A stretch of 64,000 bases of DNA from Ruminococcus flavefaciens (GTDB taxonomy: Bacteria; Bacillota; Clostridia; Oscillospirales; Ruminococcaceae): the NCBI RefSeq assembly GCF_900143025.1, contig NZ_FRCT01000011.1, positions 40,017-104,016 of the forward strand. The letters run 5' to 3'. This document shows positions 1 through 7,754 of this stretch, in pieces. Both the position numbers and the translations under genes were made by a program. Under the pieces are notes generated by a model that saw only the letters and a list, made by a program, of their open reading frames with translations, was not told the origin of the DNA and did no database searches. Positions within the stretch are counted from its first letter, which is position 1. Each line of letters begins with the position of its first letter.

Positions 1-1
1 C

Positions 2-1468
2 GACAAGATAGTATGGGAAAACGCACCTGCCGATCTTTCATACGGAGATGTACTCGTATCTGACGGTAACGAAAAAAAGACACTGGTTTATTCTGCACCC
101 GATAATCCTGTCTATGCAATGGCATCTTACTATAAGCTCGATGACACAGCAGTTCTGAACAAGGTCGGAAACTGCTCTGATCTTATGGACTCAAAGGAAC
201 TGACAGTAACAAGCGCAATGTACGACGGTTCGGGACACTGGAGCATTCATCTCAATGACGCAGACGGAAAAGAGTATTATTACGGTTACAGTTCTTACGG
301 CTCAACCTTAGGTGTTGCTCTGTTTGGCTGTAAGACAGGCGATAAGTATCAGTTTGCTTTCAATGACGGAAAGCTCGTTGTTCCAATGGCAAAGAAAAAT
401 GATACTGAAACTGTTACCACTGTAACAACTTCCTCTGCTCCGCAGACAACCACCACAGCCCCGACTGAAAACACGCAAAATAAGTCATACTGGATATTCT
501 ACAATGACATCGACACAAAAGATATCGACGAAACCGTTGCCGAAAAGGTACACGATTACACCTATTCGCTGTACGAACAGGGCTTAGGCAGTACAGAGGT
601 CGAAAAGAAGGTTGCTGATTATTCTCAGGAAATAAGGCTTGGACTCCTCAAAGAAGCATATAAGGAAGCTTCTGCAAAGATAGTAAAGGAGCTTGGAATT
701 GAGGGTACAGAAGTATTCTGCTCAAATTATACTGCTACGATAGTATGCAAGCTTAGCGACGAGCAATATAAAATCGCTCAGAAGTCCGAAAACATCAAGC
801 AGATAACAGTTTTCAGCGACCTGACCCTTGCTCCGCAGACAGAATTTACTGATAAAAACAGCTTCATAGAGCTCTTCACAACAGATACCTCAGGCAAGCC
901 TGTTTTGGGCGATAATGTAAAGGTAGATGCTGTATTGAACAGCGGGAATGACAAAGCAACAAATTACCTTATCATATACGGACTTTCAGACGTAAAAGAG
1001 ATAAACAAAGTGGTTGACAAGCTTAATAAAGACAGTATGTTTATGTGGGCATCACCAATTGATACATTCAGCGGCGGTACTTACAGTCTCATAAATACTA
1101 ACACGAAGCTTAATGCACAGCTTATAGTATTCGCCGATGATGTACTCCCCGGATTTACGGGCTATAATGTAGAAAATTATTCCGAGAAGATCGGCTTTGA
1201 CGCAAAGCCCTACATAAGCTTTCTCGGCGATACTAACGGCGACTGCAAATTAGACTCCTTAGACGCTTCAATTATTCTTTCTGCCTATGCAAAGGTGCAG
1301 ACCTCCAACGACTATGCGCTCAGCGCGGCAGATATAAAGAAAATGGACGTTGACGGAAACGGCAGTGTTGACGCAGTTGATGCATCAAATATTCTCTCAT
1401 ACTACACCCATGTTTCTACAGGCGGAAGCGGTACTCTGCGTGATTTCCTTAAAAATAAAAAAGCATGA
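2..1468 (+). CDS. Secreted dockerin protein, N-terminus outside the window
   Basis: The frame is open from the first bases of the window, so an ATG at 119 is internal and the true start lies upstream. The visible part has an unrecognised N-terminal stretch, a Thr-rich linker (runs of T and TT around residues 95-115 counted from 119), a helical region I do not recognise, and a C-terminal dockerin. The dockerin has two calcium-loop repeats, GDTNGDCKLDSLDAS and DVDGNGSVDAVDAS, each followed by an ILS-Y helix. A dockerin tethers a secreted protein to a cohesin on a scaffoldin or the cell surface. The DAS-N-ILSYY style differs from the VFDL/RK style of the other dockerins in this window. The catalytic or binding role of the rest is unknown. 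A strong terminator follows. Confidence 0.85.
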   Translation, partial: DKIVWENAPADLSYGDVLVSDGNEKKTLVYSAPDNPVYAMASYYKLDDTAVLNKVGNCSDLMDSKELTVTSAMYDGSGHWSIHLNDADGKEYYYGYSSYGSTLGVALFGCKTGDKYQFAFNDGKLVVPMAKKNDTETVTTVTTSSAPQTTTTAPTENTQNKSYWIFYNDIDTKDIDETVAEKVHDYTYSLYEQGLGSTEVEKKVADYSQEIRLGLLKEAYKEASAKIVKELGIEGTEVFCSNYTATIVCKLSDEQYKIAQKSENIKQITVFSDLTLAPQTEFTDKNSFIELFTTDTSGKPVLGDNVKVDAVLNSGNDKATNYLIIYGLSDVKEINKVVDKLNKDSMFMWASPIDTFSGGTYSLINTNTKLNAQLIVFADDVLPGFTGYNVENYSEKIGFDAKPYISFLGDTNGDCKLDSLDASIILSAYAKVQTSNDYALSAADIKKMDVDGNGSVDAVDASNILSYYTHVSTGGSGTLRDFLKNKKA

Positions 1469-1481
1469 ATATATGATATTC

Positions 1482-1520
1482 CCCCTTCGGAGCTTATAAC
1501 TCCGAAGGGGAAAGTTTTTT
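1482..1520 (+). terminator. Rho-independent terminator of the dockerin gene
   Basis: An 11-base perfect stem, CCCCTTCGGAG with CTCCGAAGGGG around a 7-base loop, is followed by AAAG and a run of six T. Confidence 0.9.
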
Positions 1521-1521
1521 C

Positions 1522-1550
1522 TTTACAAAAGCATCAAAACGTAGTATAAT
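1522..1550 (+). promoter_or_regulatory. Sigma-A promoter of thrH
   Basis: TTTACA and TATAAT are separated by 17 bases. The predicted transcript starts about 30 bases before the thrH ribosome site. Confidence 0.8.
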
Positions 1551-1586
1551 AGTAGAGTAATATCTTAAATAAACGGAGGAATTTAT

Positions 1587-2192
1587 ATGTATATAACTTG
1601 TCTTGACCTTGAAGGCGTACTCGTCCCCGAGATTTGGATAGCATTTGCAGAAGCAAGCGGTATCCCCGAACTCAAAAAAACCACCCGTGACGAGCCCGAT
1701 TACGATAAGCTTATGAAATGGCGTATCGGTGTTCTCAAGGAGCACGGTCTCGGTCTCAAGGAAATTCAGGACACTATCGCTAAGATAGACCCAATGCCGG
1801 GCGCAAAGGAGTTCCTTGACTCTCTCCGCGAGCTTGGTCAGGTAATCATCATCAGCGATACTTTCACACAGTTTGCCGCACCTTTGATGAAGAAGCTGGG
1901 CTGGCCTACTATATTCTGCAACAGCCTTGAAGTAGCAGATAACGGCGAGATAACAGGCTTCAAGATGCGCTGCGAAAAATCAAAGCTCACAACAGTAAAA
2001 GCACTTCAGTCCATCGGCTATGATACCATAGCAAGCGGCGACAGCTACAATGACCTCGGCATGATAGAGGCAAGCAAGGCAGGATTCCTGTTCAGAAGCA
2101 CAGAGCAGATCAAGAAGGATCACCCCGAGCTTCCTGCTTTCGAGACATATGACGAGCTGCTCGACGCTATAAAGAAGGCAATGGCTGACTAA
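1587..2192 (+). CDS. thrH: Phosphoserine phosphatase / homoserine phosphotransferase ThrH
   Basis: This HAD-superfamily enzyme dephosphorylates phosphoserine, and in its family it can also pass the phosphate to homoserine, linking serine and threonine synthesis in the cytoplasm. HAD motif I is CLDLEGVLVPEIW (D7, E9), with Glu in place of the second Asp, which is the ThrH hallmark rather than that of SerB. Motif II is IIISDTF, and the motif III/IV region is ASGDSYNDLGM. The 201-residue length is normal for the family. A GGAGG site lies 8 bases before the ATG, and the gene has its own promoter. The homoserine activity is family knowledge and is not shown by the sequence. Confidence 0.9.
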   Translation: MYITCLDLEGVLVPEIWIAFAEASGIPELKKTTRDEPDYDKLMKWRIGVLKEHGLGLKEIQDTIAKIDPMPGAKEFLDSLRELGQVIIISDTFTQFAAPLMKKLGWPTIFCNSLEVADNGEITGFKMRCEKSKLTTVKALQSIGYDTIASGDSYNDLGMIEASKAGFLFRSTEQIKKDHPELPAFETYDELLDAIKKAMAD

Positions 2193-2259
2193 TGCATAAA
2201 AGGGCGGGATCTGCCGCCCGTAAACCACAGTCTCAGACTGATAAAACGGAGGTATAAAA

Positions 2260-3009
2260 ATGAGCTACAGCTTTAATGCAGAAAAAGTTACCAATGATGT
2301 TGTACAGTGGGTACGCGACCTTTTTGAAAAGACAGCCACTCCCCAGACCAATGCCGTTATCGGTATATCAGGCGGTAAGGACAGCTCCGTCGCCGCAGCA
2401 GTTTGCGTAAAGGCTCTCGGCAAGGACAGGGTCATCGGAGTTCTCATGCCACAGGGCGAACAGGCTGATATCGCATACAGCCGCCTTTTAGTGGATACAC
2501 TTGGCATAAAGAGCTATACTATCAATATCGGCGACACCGTAAGCTCATTCATGGGCGAGCTGAAAAAGCACATGGAGCCTTCAAATCAGGCTGTTGTAAA
2601 CACTCCTGCACGTATAAGAATGACAACTCTCTACGCAGTTGCAGCCTGTCACAACGGCAGAGTTGTAAACACCTGCAATATGTCTGAGGACTGGGTAGGC
2701 TATTCCACAAAATTCGGTGATGCCGCAGGAGACTTCTCTCCACTTTCAGACCTTACGGTAACAGAGGTCTTACAGGTAGGCGAATATCTCGGACTCCCAA
2801 ATGAACTGGTACATAAAGTGCCTATCGACGGACTCTGCGGCAAGACCGACGAGGAGAATCTCGGCTTCACATACGCTATGCTGGACAGATATATCCGCGG
2901 ACTCGACGACCTGAGCTCAGAGCCTGCAATAAAGGAGAAGATCGACAGAATGCACAGAGCTAATCTCCACAAGCTCCAGCTCATGCCGAAATTTGAGTTC
3001 AAACCATAA
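2260..3009 (+). CDS. nadE: NH3-dependent NAD+ synthetase
   Basis: The enzyme amidates nicotinic acid adenine dinucleotide to NAD+ with ATP, the last step of NAD synthesis. The PP-loop SGGKDSS sits at residues 37-43, and other family blocks follow (NTPARIRMTTLYAVA, NTCNMSEDWVGYSTKFGDAAGDF). At 249 residues it has no N-terminal glutaminase domain, so it must use free ammonia, as bacterial NadE of this size does. It lies 67 bases after thrH with its own AACGGAGG ribosome site and no clear promoter between them, so it may be co-transcribed with thrH. A GGGCGG/CCGCCC hairpin in the gap has no T-run and may be a processing or pausing site. Confidence 0.95.
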   Translation: MSYSFNAEKVTNDVVQWVRDLFEKTATPQTNAVIGISGGKDSSVAAAVCVKALGKDRVIGVLMPQGEQADIAYSRLLVDTLGIKSYTINIGDTVSSFMGELKKHMEPSNQAVVNTPARIRMTTLYAVAACHNGRVVNTCNMSEDWVGYSTKFGDAAGDFSPLSDLTVTEVLQVGEYLGLPNELVHKVPIDGLCGKTDEENLGFTYAMLDRYIRGLDDLSSEPAIKEKIDRMHRANLHKLQLMPKFEFKP

Positions 3010-3022
3010 TAAATACCTAAAA

Positions 3023-3070
3023 AGCCGCCTGTACTGTGAAATTCTCACAAATACAGGCGGCTATTTTTAT
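3023..3070 (+). terminator. Terminator after nadE
   Basis: AGCCGCCTGTA pairs with TACAGGCGGCT. The loop itself can pair (GTGA/TCAC). ATTTTTATTT follows. Confidence 0.9.
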
Positions 3071-3092
3071 TTAAAACATAGAACTGCAAATA

Positions 3093-3292
3093 TTTTTTTC
3101 TGATAATCAATGGTTTTCCGTTGAATTTCAAGTTATTTCAGCCCTATAGTGAAAGGCATTACATAAGCCGTTAGCTGTTAGCCATTAGCCTGTAGGGGCG
3201 TTTTCACAATAATTCCGAATTCCGAATTAAAATGCGGCTATCGGGCGAACACTGTTCGCCCCTACATTCTTAGCTCTTAGTTCTACTCACTA
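3093..3292. repeat. Mosaic intergenic repeat, copy at 3.1 kb
   Basis: This stretch holds no gene. Read on the minus strand, 3205-3292 matches 15997-16080, and 3093-3189 matches 16387-16480, both with only scattered differences. It contains the perfect palindrome GGGCGAACA-C-TGTTCGCCC at 3243-3261, followed by CTAC, which recurs at 29835-29853. A separate GTAGGGGCG module lies at 3191-3199. Confidence 0.85.
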
Positions 3293-3293
3293 A

Positions 3294-3330
3294 TAAAAAA
3301 AACGCCCCGCCCATTATTACGGACGGGGGT
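3294..3330 (-). terminator. Terminator of the LRR protein gene
   Basis: On the minus strand CCCCGTCC pairs with GGGCGGGG (one G-U pair), and a run of eight T follows. Confidence 0.85.
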
Positions 3331-3357
3331 GATGTAGAAAGCATTGTACAAAAACAA

Positions 3358-3816
3358 TTACGAAGCTATTGTTTTGTCGAGGCTGATGACTTTATGACGT
3401 ATCTTCTGCCATCTTTCGTTGTCAAGCTCACCCTTCAAACCGATCCTGTAAACCTTATCACCGTGTACTACATTTACACAGTAAAGGTTTTCACAGCCTG
3501 CAAAAGCGAACTTGCCTATCTCTTCCAAAGATGAATGGATTGTCAGGTCACTGAGACTTCGACAGCCCCTGAAAGCATACCAACCGAGATGCATGGTACT
3601 CTCAGGTATTTCAATACTTCTTAAATTTTCGCAACCGCTGAAAGCTGTATCGGAAATAACCTGAACAGTATCGGGAACGAGAATTCTCACAAGATTTGTG
3701 CAGTCAGAGAACGCTCCTTCATCGATTATCCCTACATTATCGGGAATAAAGATCTCAGTAACGCCTTTTTCGTCCTTGTACCTTTTAAGTACGCCTCTTT
3801 TGATCTTGTAATTCAT
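3358..3816 (-). CDS. Small BspA-type leucine-rich repeat protein
   Basis: This 152-residue protein is made almost entirely of BspA/LRR_5 repeats: I-IPDNVGIIDEGAFSDCTNL, VPDTVQVISDTAFSGCENL, IPESTMHLGWYAFRGCRSL and IHSSLEEIGKFAFAGCENL. The repeated AF-GC-NL signature is diagnostic. There is no signal peptide, membrane segment or dockerin, so unlike most BspA proteins it appears to be cytoplasmic. Such repeats make a curved protein-binding surface; the partner is unknown. It is a single-gene unit with its own promoter and terminator. A TAAGGAGAAAATTTA ribosome region precedes the ATG. Confidence 0.85.
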   Translation of the reverse strand: MNYKIKRGVLKRYKDEKGVTEIFIPDNVGIIDEGAFSDCTNLVRILVPDTVQVISDTAFSGCENLRSIEIPESTMHLGWYAFRGCRSLSDLTIHSSLEEIGKFAFAGCENLYCVNVVHGDKVYRIGLKGELDNERWQKIRHKVISLDKTIAS

Positions 3817-3883
3817 TAAATTTTCTCCTTAATTGAATCTAACAGCGATCCATAATCCCCTGAACTCTCTTTAGTTCATAATC

Positions 3884-3912
3884 ATTATAGCACAAAAGCG
3901 ACAAAATGTCAA
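3884..3912 (-). promoter_or_regulatory. Promoter of the LRR gene
   Basis: On the minus strand TTGACA and TATAAT, both perfect consensus, are separated by 17 bases. Confidence 0.85.
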
Positions 3913-3952
3913 TATACTGTCGTTTCAAATAGTTATCTTCGTAGGTTTGTAC

Positions 3953-3980
3953 AAAAAAACTATCCCCTCTTTGCGAGGGG
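3953..3980 (-). terminator. Terminator of the first ABC transporter operon
   Basis: On the minus strand CCCCTC-GCAAA-GAGGGG is followed after ATAG by seven T. Confidence 0.9.
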
Positions 3981-4032
3981 AGTAAATTTCAACTATTAGT
4001 TTAAGCACTTTTCAAACATGATTTAATTTGTT

Positions 4033-6753
4033 TCACTCTATAGATTTAAGTGATTCCGCCATATTAATTTTTTCTAATTTTATCTCCATGAACATATCCA
4101 CCGCAAAGGTGAAAATAAATGTGAGAATTACGCTGTAAACAAAACTTTTCGGCAGTATCCGCACACTGAAATCCACCATATCCACTCTTATCTGCGCCAT
4201 AACGAAACCGTGAACGAACACACCAAGCACAAGTCCTATAGCCGTGCCTATAGCCGTAAGCGCAAGATTTTCGCGGAGCACATAAGCCGAGGTCTCGCGC
4301 CTGAAAAAGCCAAGTACCTTTATGGTAGCGATCTCACGTACGCGCTCGGTAATATTGATGTTCGTCAGGTTATACAGCACTATGAACGCCAGACCAGCCG
4401 CACATACTATAACGATAAGAACGATATAATCAAGACTGCTCATCATCTTGCTCAGTCTCTCCTTCAGAGTCTCAAACACCATGACAGAGGTTATATTATT
4501 GCATTTTGAAAGCTCCGCAGAAGCCATTGACGTATCCGCCCCGTCCTTGAAGTTGATGAAGGAATAGTTTACGGGGAGCTTCTCGCCAAGCTGCTGTTCC
4601 ATAGTACTTCTGCTCATAAACACCAAATTGTAAACGTGGTTCTCAAAGACTCCGCTGACCTTTACTTCCAACACACGCATATTTTCGTCGCGGAGCTTCA
4701 TGATATCCCCTGCTTTTATGCCGTAACGCTCCGAAATACTGTGGCTGACAACAGCCTCGCCCTCAGCAGGCGGCGCAAGCTGACTACCGTCCATGCTTCT
4801 GAATTTGAAATACTTCTCCATACACTCAAAGCTGTCGGCTGCATTAACGGTAATGCTTTTCACCTTTTTCCCGTAGAGCAGATCCCATGAGCCCGTGTAG
4901 AGCAAAGTATAGTCCTCAGTATTTTCCGCAAGCACCCTTTCAAGCTCCGCAGGCACCTCATCGCCTACATTTCTGAGTGAAGCCGAGCCCCCTGCTATCT
5001 GTATATCCTCATACTGCATCTCCGCAAAGCCTGCAATGGAGTCCTTCAAGCCGAAGCCCGTGACCAGCAGTGCCGTACAGCCGCCTATGCCCAGTATCAT
5101 CATAAAGAAACGCTTCTTGTATCTGAAAATATTTCGTATAGACACCTTATGCAGGAATTTCATACGCTTCCAGATAAAGCCTACATATTCGAGGAATACG
5201 CGCTTTCCTGCTTTCGGAGCTTTAGGGCGCATAAGTCCTGCCGCAGTTTCAGAAAGCTCCATCCGGCAGCTGAACCATGTGGTGCCCACAGAGCATACAA
5301 GCGAAACAGCAAGTGCAATAAGAGCAAGCTTTTTGTCGAAAAGATAGCTCATCTGGAGTTTAATGTACATTAGCTCATAGGTTTTCCAGATTATCTTCGG
5401 GAACAGATATGTTCCTGCTCCGTAGCCCAGCACACAGCCTATTATAGCCGCCAAGCCCGAATAGAACATGAATTTTCCCATTATAGTGCCCTCGGAATAG
5501 CCGAGAGCCTTGAATACGCCTATCTGAGTACGCTGTTCCTCCACCATGCGGCTCATGGTAGTCATACATACCAGAGCTGCGACCAGTATGAAGAATACAG
5601 GGAATATCCTTGCCACCTGCGCAACTATCTCGGAATCGTTCTCAAAACAGGCATAACCGATATTGGTATTTCTGTCCAGCACGAATACCTCGGGCTTTTT
5701 CAGCTTTGCAAGATCATTTTCGCCCTTTTGTATATCCTTTTCGGCATCGGATATCTGCTTTTCAAAATCTGCAAGTGAAGCTTCGTAATCAGCAAGTCCG
5801 CTCTCATACTCGGCAAGCCCTGCATTGTACTGCTCCATGCCCGAAGCATACTGCTCAGGCATTATATCCTTTATCTGTTCAAGCTGAGCAAGCTGTTCGT
5901 CTAATTGTGTCTTTGCGTTATCGAGTTCAAGCTTTGCTGAATCCAGTTTTTCCTGACCCTCTTTCCGATTTTTTTCAAGCTCTGCCTTACCGTCATTCAG
6001 CTTACTTTCGGCTTCTGCGTAAATATCGCCATATCTAAGGTCTGCACGGGACTGTGCGATATTCTCCCACTGCTTGTCCCTGCCGTCCATGAAGCTCTCA
6101 TACTCGTCGGAATATATGGCAAAGTCCTGATCGAAGCGGATATAAGCCTCAGTATACACATCAATGTCAAAGGCTTCCGCAGGCAGATAGATAAATGCGT
6201 TTATCTCGCCGTTTCCCACAGATGTAGTGCCTCTCTCGAAATTGATGTACATTGAGGACTCCGCCGTACCCACAACTGTGAACTTATTGCTTTTCAGTGC
6301 GTTTTTTACGCTGTCGGAGTTCTCATCGGAAAGGTATATATCCGTACCCAGCGGCAGCTTGCCCTTTTCCATTATACATTCATCGGGAGCCTGAGGGAGC
6401 CGTCCCTCCGCAAGCCTGAGACCGTTTATATTATCAGTAAGTGAATGGGCTCTGAATACATAGCCCCCGGCCATGATATCAAGGCTGTACGCACCCTCAG
6501 CCGCTCTCACATCAGGACGGCTCTTAAAGTCCGCAATGTCGTCCTCCTGCCAGCCCAGTGTGGAAAGCAGTCTGTAATCGTAGAGCTGCTTTTCTGCAAG
6601 GAAACTGTTTACAGTATTGACCATTGCGGGAGTAGTTATCCTTACACCCGTAAAGAAACCGACTCCCAGTGCAATAATAGCCATTATGGCAAAAAATCTT
6701 CCGAATGTTCCGCGTATCTCGCGGAGAGTAGTTTTTCTTACTGCCGAGCCCAT
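4033..6753 (-). CDS. FtsX-type ABC transporter permease with extracytoplasmic coiled coil
   Basis: This is a 906-residue permease of the MacB/FtsX class. An N-terminal membrane helix (about residues 18-38) precedes a large external domain. That domain contains a Glu/Lys/Leu-rich coiled coil at about 245-350 (LDSAKLELDNAKTQLDEQLA and then YNAGLAEYESGLADYEASLA-like heptads). Three membrane helices follow at about 385-480. A second half begins with another helix near 545, an external domain, and three final helices near 775-895. Such proteins act as mechanotransmitters with a cytoplasmic ATPase, exporting or extracting lipids or peptides; the substrate cannot be read from sequence. The ATPase gene lies 4 bases upstream on the same strand. 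The coiled coil resembles the periplasmic-probing helices of YknZ/MacB relatives, here built into the permease. Confidence 0.85.
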   Translation of the reverse strand: MGSAVRKTTLREIRGTFGRFFAIMAIIALGVGFFTGVRITTPAMVNTVNSFLAEKQLYDYRLLSTLGWQEDDIADFKSRPDVRAAEGAYSLDIMAGGYVFRAHSLTDNINGLRLAEGRLPQAPDECIMEKGKLPLGTDIYLSDENSDSVKNALKSNKFTVVGTAESSMYINFERGTTSVGNGEINAFIYLPAEAFDIDVYTEAYIRFDQDFAIYSDEYESFMDGRDKQWENIAQSRADLRYGDIYAEAESKLNDGKAELEKNRKEGQEKLDSAKLELDNAKTQLDEQLAQLEQIKDIMPEQYASGMEQYNAGLAEYESGLADYEASLADFEKQISDAEKDIQKGENDLAKLKKPEVFVLDRNTNIGYACFENDSEIVAQVARIFPVFFILVAALVCMTTMSRMVEEQRTQIGVFKALGYSEGTIMGKFMFYSGLAAIIGCVLGYGAGTYLFPKIIWKTYELMYIKLQMSYLFDKKLALIALAVSLVCSVGTTWFSCRMELSETAAGLMRPKAPKAGKRVFLEYVGFIWKRMKFLHKVSIRNIFRYKKRFFMMILGIGGCTALLVTGFGLKDSIAGFAEMQYEDIQIAGGSASLRNVGDEVPAELERVLAENTEDYTLLYTGSWDLLYGKKVKSITVNAADSFECMEKYFKFRSMDGSQLAPPAEGEAVVSHSISERYGIKAGDIMKLRDENMRVLEVKVSGVFENHVYNLVFMSRSTMEQQLGEKLPVNYSFINFKDGADTSMASAELSKCNNITSVMVFETLKERLSKMMSSLDYIVLIVIVCAAGLAFIVLYNLTNINITERVREIATIKVLGFFRRETSAYVLRENLALTAIGTAIGLVLGVFVHGFVMAQIRVDMVDFSVRILPKSFVYSVILTFIFTFAVDMFMEIKLEKINMAESLKSIE

Positions 6754-6757
6754 ACCG

Positions 6758-7462
6758 TCACCACTCTATATCTTCGATATCAACAATATTCTCGTTCATA
6801 CGCACACTTGATACCGTGCCGTTCTTGACCTTGATTATACGGTCAGCCATGGGAGTAAGCGCCTGATTGTGAGTTATGACAACCACAGTCATGCCGTTCT
6901 TTCGGCAGGTATCCTGCAAAAGCTTCAGTACAGCCTTGCCTGTCTCGTAGTCAAGCGCACCTGTAGGCTCGTCACAGAGCAGGAGCTTTGGATTTTTCGC
7001 AAGAGCTCGCGCAATAGCCACTCGCTGCTGCTCACCGCCCGAAAGCTGTGCAGGGAAATTTGCCTTTCGCTCAGCAAGTCCCACCTGTTCGAGAACTTTT
7101 CCTGCATCAAGAGGATCGCGGCATATCTGAGCAGCAAGCTCCACATTTTCAAGTGCGGTAAGGTTCTGCACAAGGTTGTAGAACTGGAAAACAAATCCCA
7201 CTTCGTAGCGTCTGTAGGCAGTGAGCTTCTTTTTGCTCAGTGAGGATATCTCCGTACCGTCAAGGAAAACGCTTCCCGAGGTAAGAGTATCCATACCCCC
7301 GAGGATATTCAGGATAGTTGTCTTTCCTGCACCCGATGCGCCCACTATTACGCAGAACTCCCCTTTGTTTATCTCAAAATTCACGTCACTGAGAGCGTTT
7401 ATCTCTACCTCGCCTGTCCTGTAAGTTTTTTTCACATTTTTAAACTCAACGTAAGAACCCAT
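6758..7462 (-). CDS. ABC transporter ATP-binding protein (MacB/LolD type)
   Basis: This 234-residue ATPase has Walker [10 protein letters not shown] at residues 41-49, signature [15 protein letters not shown] near 140, Walker [13 protein letters not shown] and an H-loop ITHNQAL. The GALD form and length are typical of the ATPase partners of FtsX-type permeases. It is the first gene of a two-gene operon with the permease immediately downstream. The AAAGGA ribosome site lies 6 bases before the ATG. Transcription starts at the promoter at 7593-7621, leaving an untranslated leader of about 120 bases that contains two hairpins. Confidence 0.9.
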   Translation of the reverse strand: MGSYVEFKNVKKTYRTGEVEINALSDVNFEINKGEFCVIVGASGAGKTTILNILGGMDTLTSGSVFLDGTEISSLSKKKLTAYRRYEVGFVFQFYNLVQNLTALENVELAAQICRDPLDAGKVLEQVGLAERKANFPAQLSGGEQQRVAIARALAKNPKLLLCDEPTGALDYETGKAVLKLLQDTCRKNGMTVVVITHNQALTPMADRIIKVKNGTVSSVRMNENIVDIEDIEW

Positions 7463-7592
7463 ATTTTTCCTTTCTTCGTTAACAGTATTTATTCAGCCTT
7501 ATAGCTTCACTTATCAAATTATAAAAGAATTTGCGCTCCCTGAACCTTGTTCAGGGCAATAACCGCCTAAAGGCGTTTTTGAATACACATTG
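7463..7592 (-). promoter_or_regulatory. 5' leader of the ABC operon with two hairpins
   Basis: The leader can fold AACGCCT-TT-AGGCGGTT (7561-7579) and CCCTGAAC-AAG-GTTCAGGG (7538-7556). Neither is followed by a T-run in the direction of transcription, so they are not terminators for this operon. They may stabilise the mRNA or bind a regulator. On the plus strand the first stem is followed by TTTTT, but no plus-strand gene ends there. Confidence 0.4.
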
Positions 7593-7621
7593 ATTATATC
7601 ACAACTTATCTTTCCTGTAAA
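7593..7621 (-). promoter_or_regulatory. Promoter of the first ABC operon
   Basis: On the minus strand TTTACA and TATAAT are separated by 17 bases. Confidence 0.8.
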
Positions 7622-7691
7622 GCAAGCAGCAGCCTGCGTAATCGTAAAAACAATTTACATCATATATTCACCATATTCCTAAAAATTTGTG

Positions 7692-7720
7692 TTTACATTT
7701 CTAAAATAATTGTGTATAAT
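7692..7720 (+). promoter_or_regulatory. Promoter of the GH30 gene
   Basis: TTTACA and TATAAT are separated by 17 bases, about 35 bases before the ATG. It diverges from the ABC operon promoter 70 bases away. Confidence 0.85.
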
Positions 7721-7754
7721 GATAGATAACCAATACAGAAAGGGGTAAATCCAT

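Noticed and set aside
2193..2259. GGGCGG/CCGCCC hairpin between thrH and nadE as a terminator
   Set aside because: No T-run follows, so it was not listed as a terminator.
3093..3292. CRISPR-like array because of repeated GTAGGGGCG words
   Set aside because: The words are not evenly spaced, there are no unique spacers of constant length and no cas genes.
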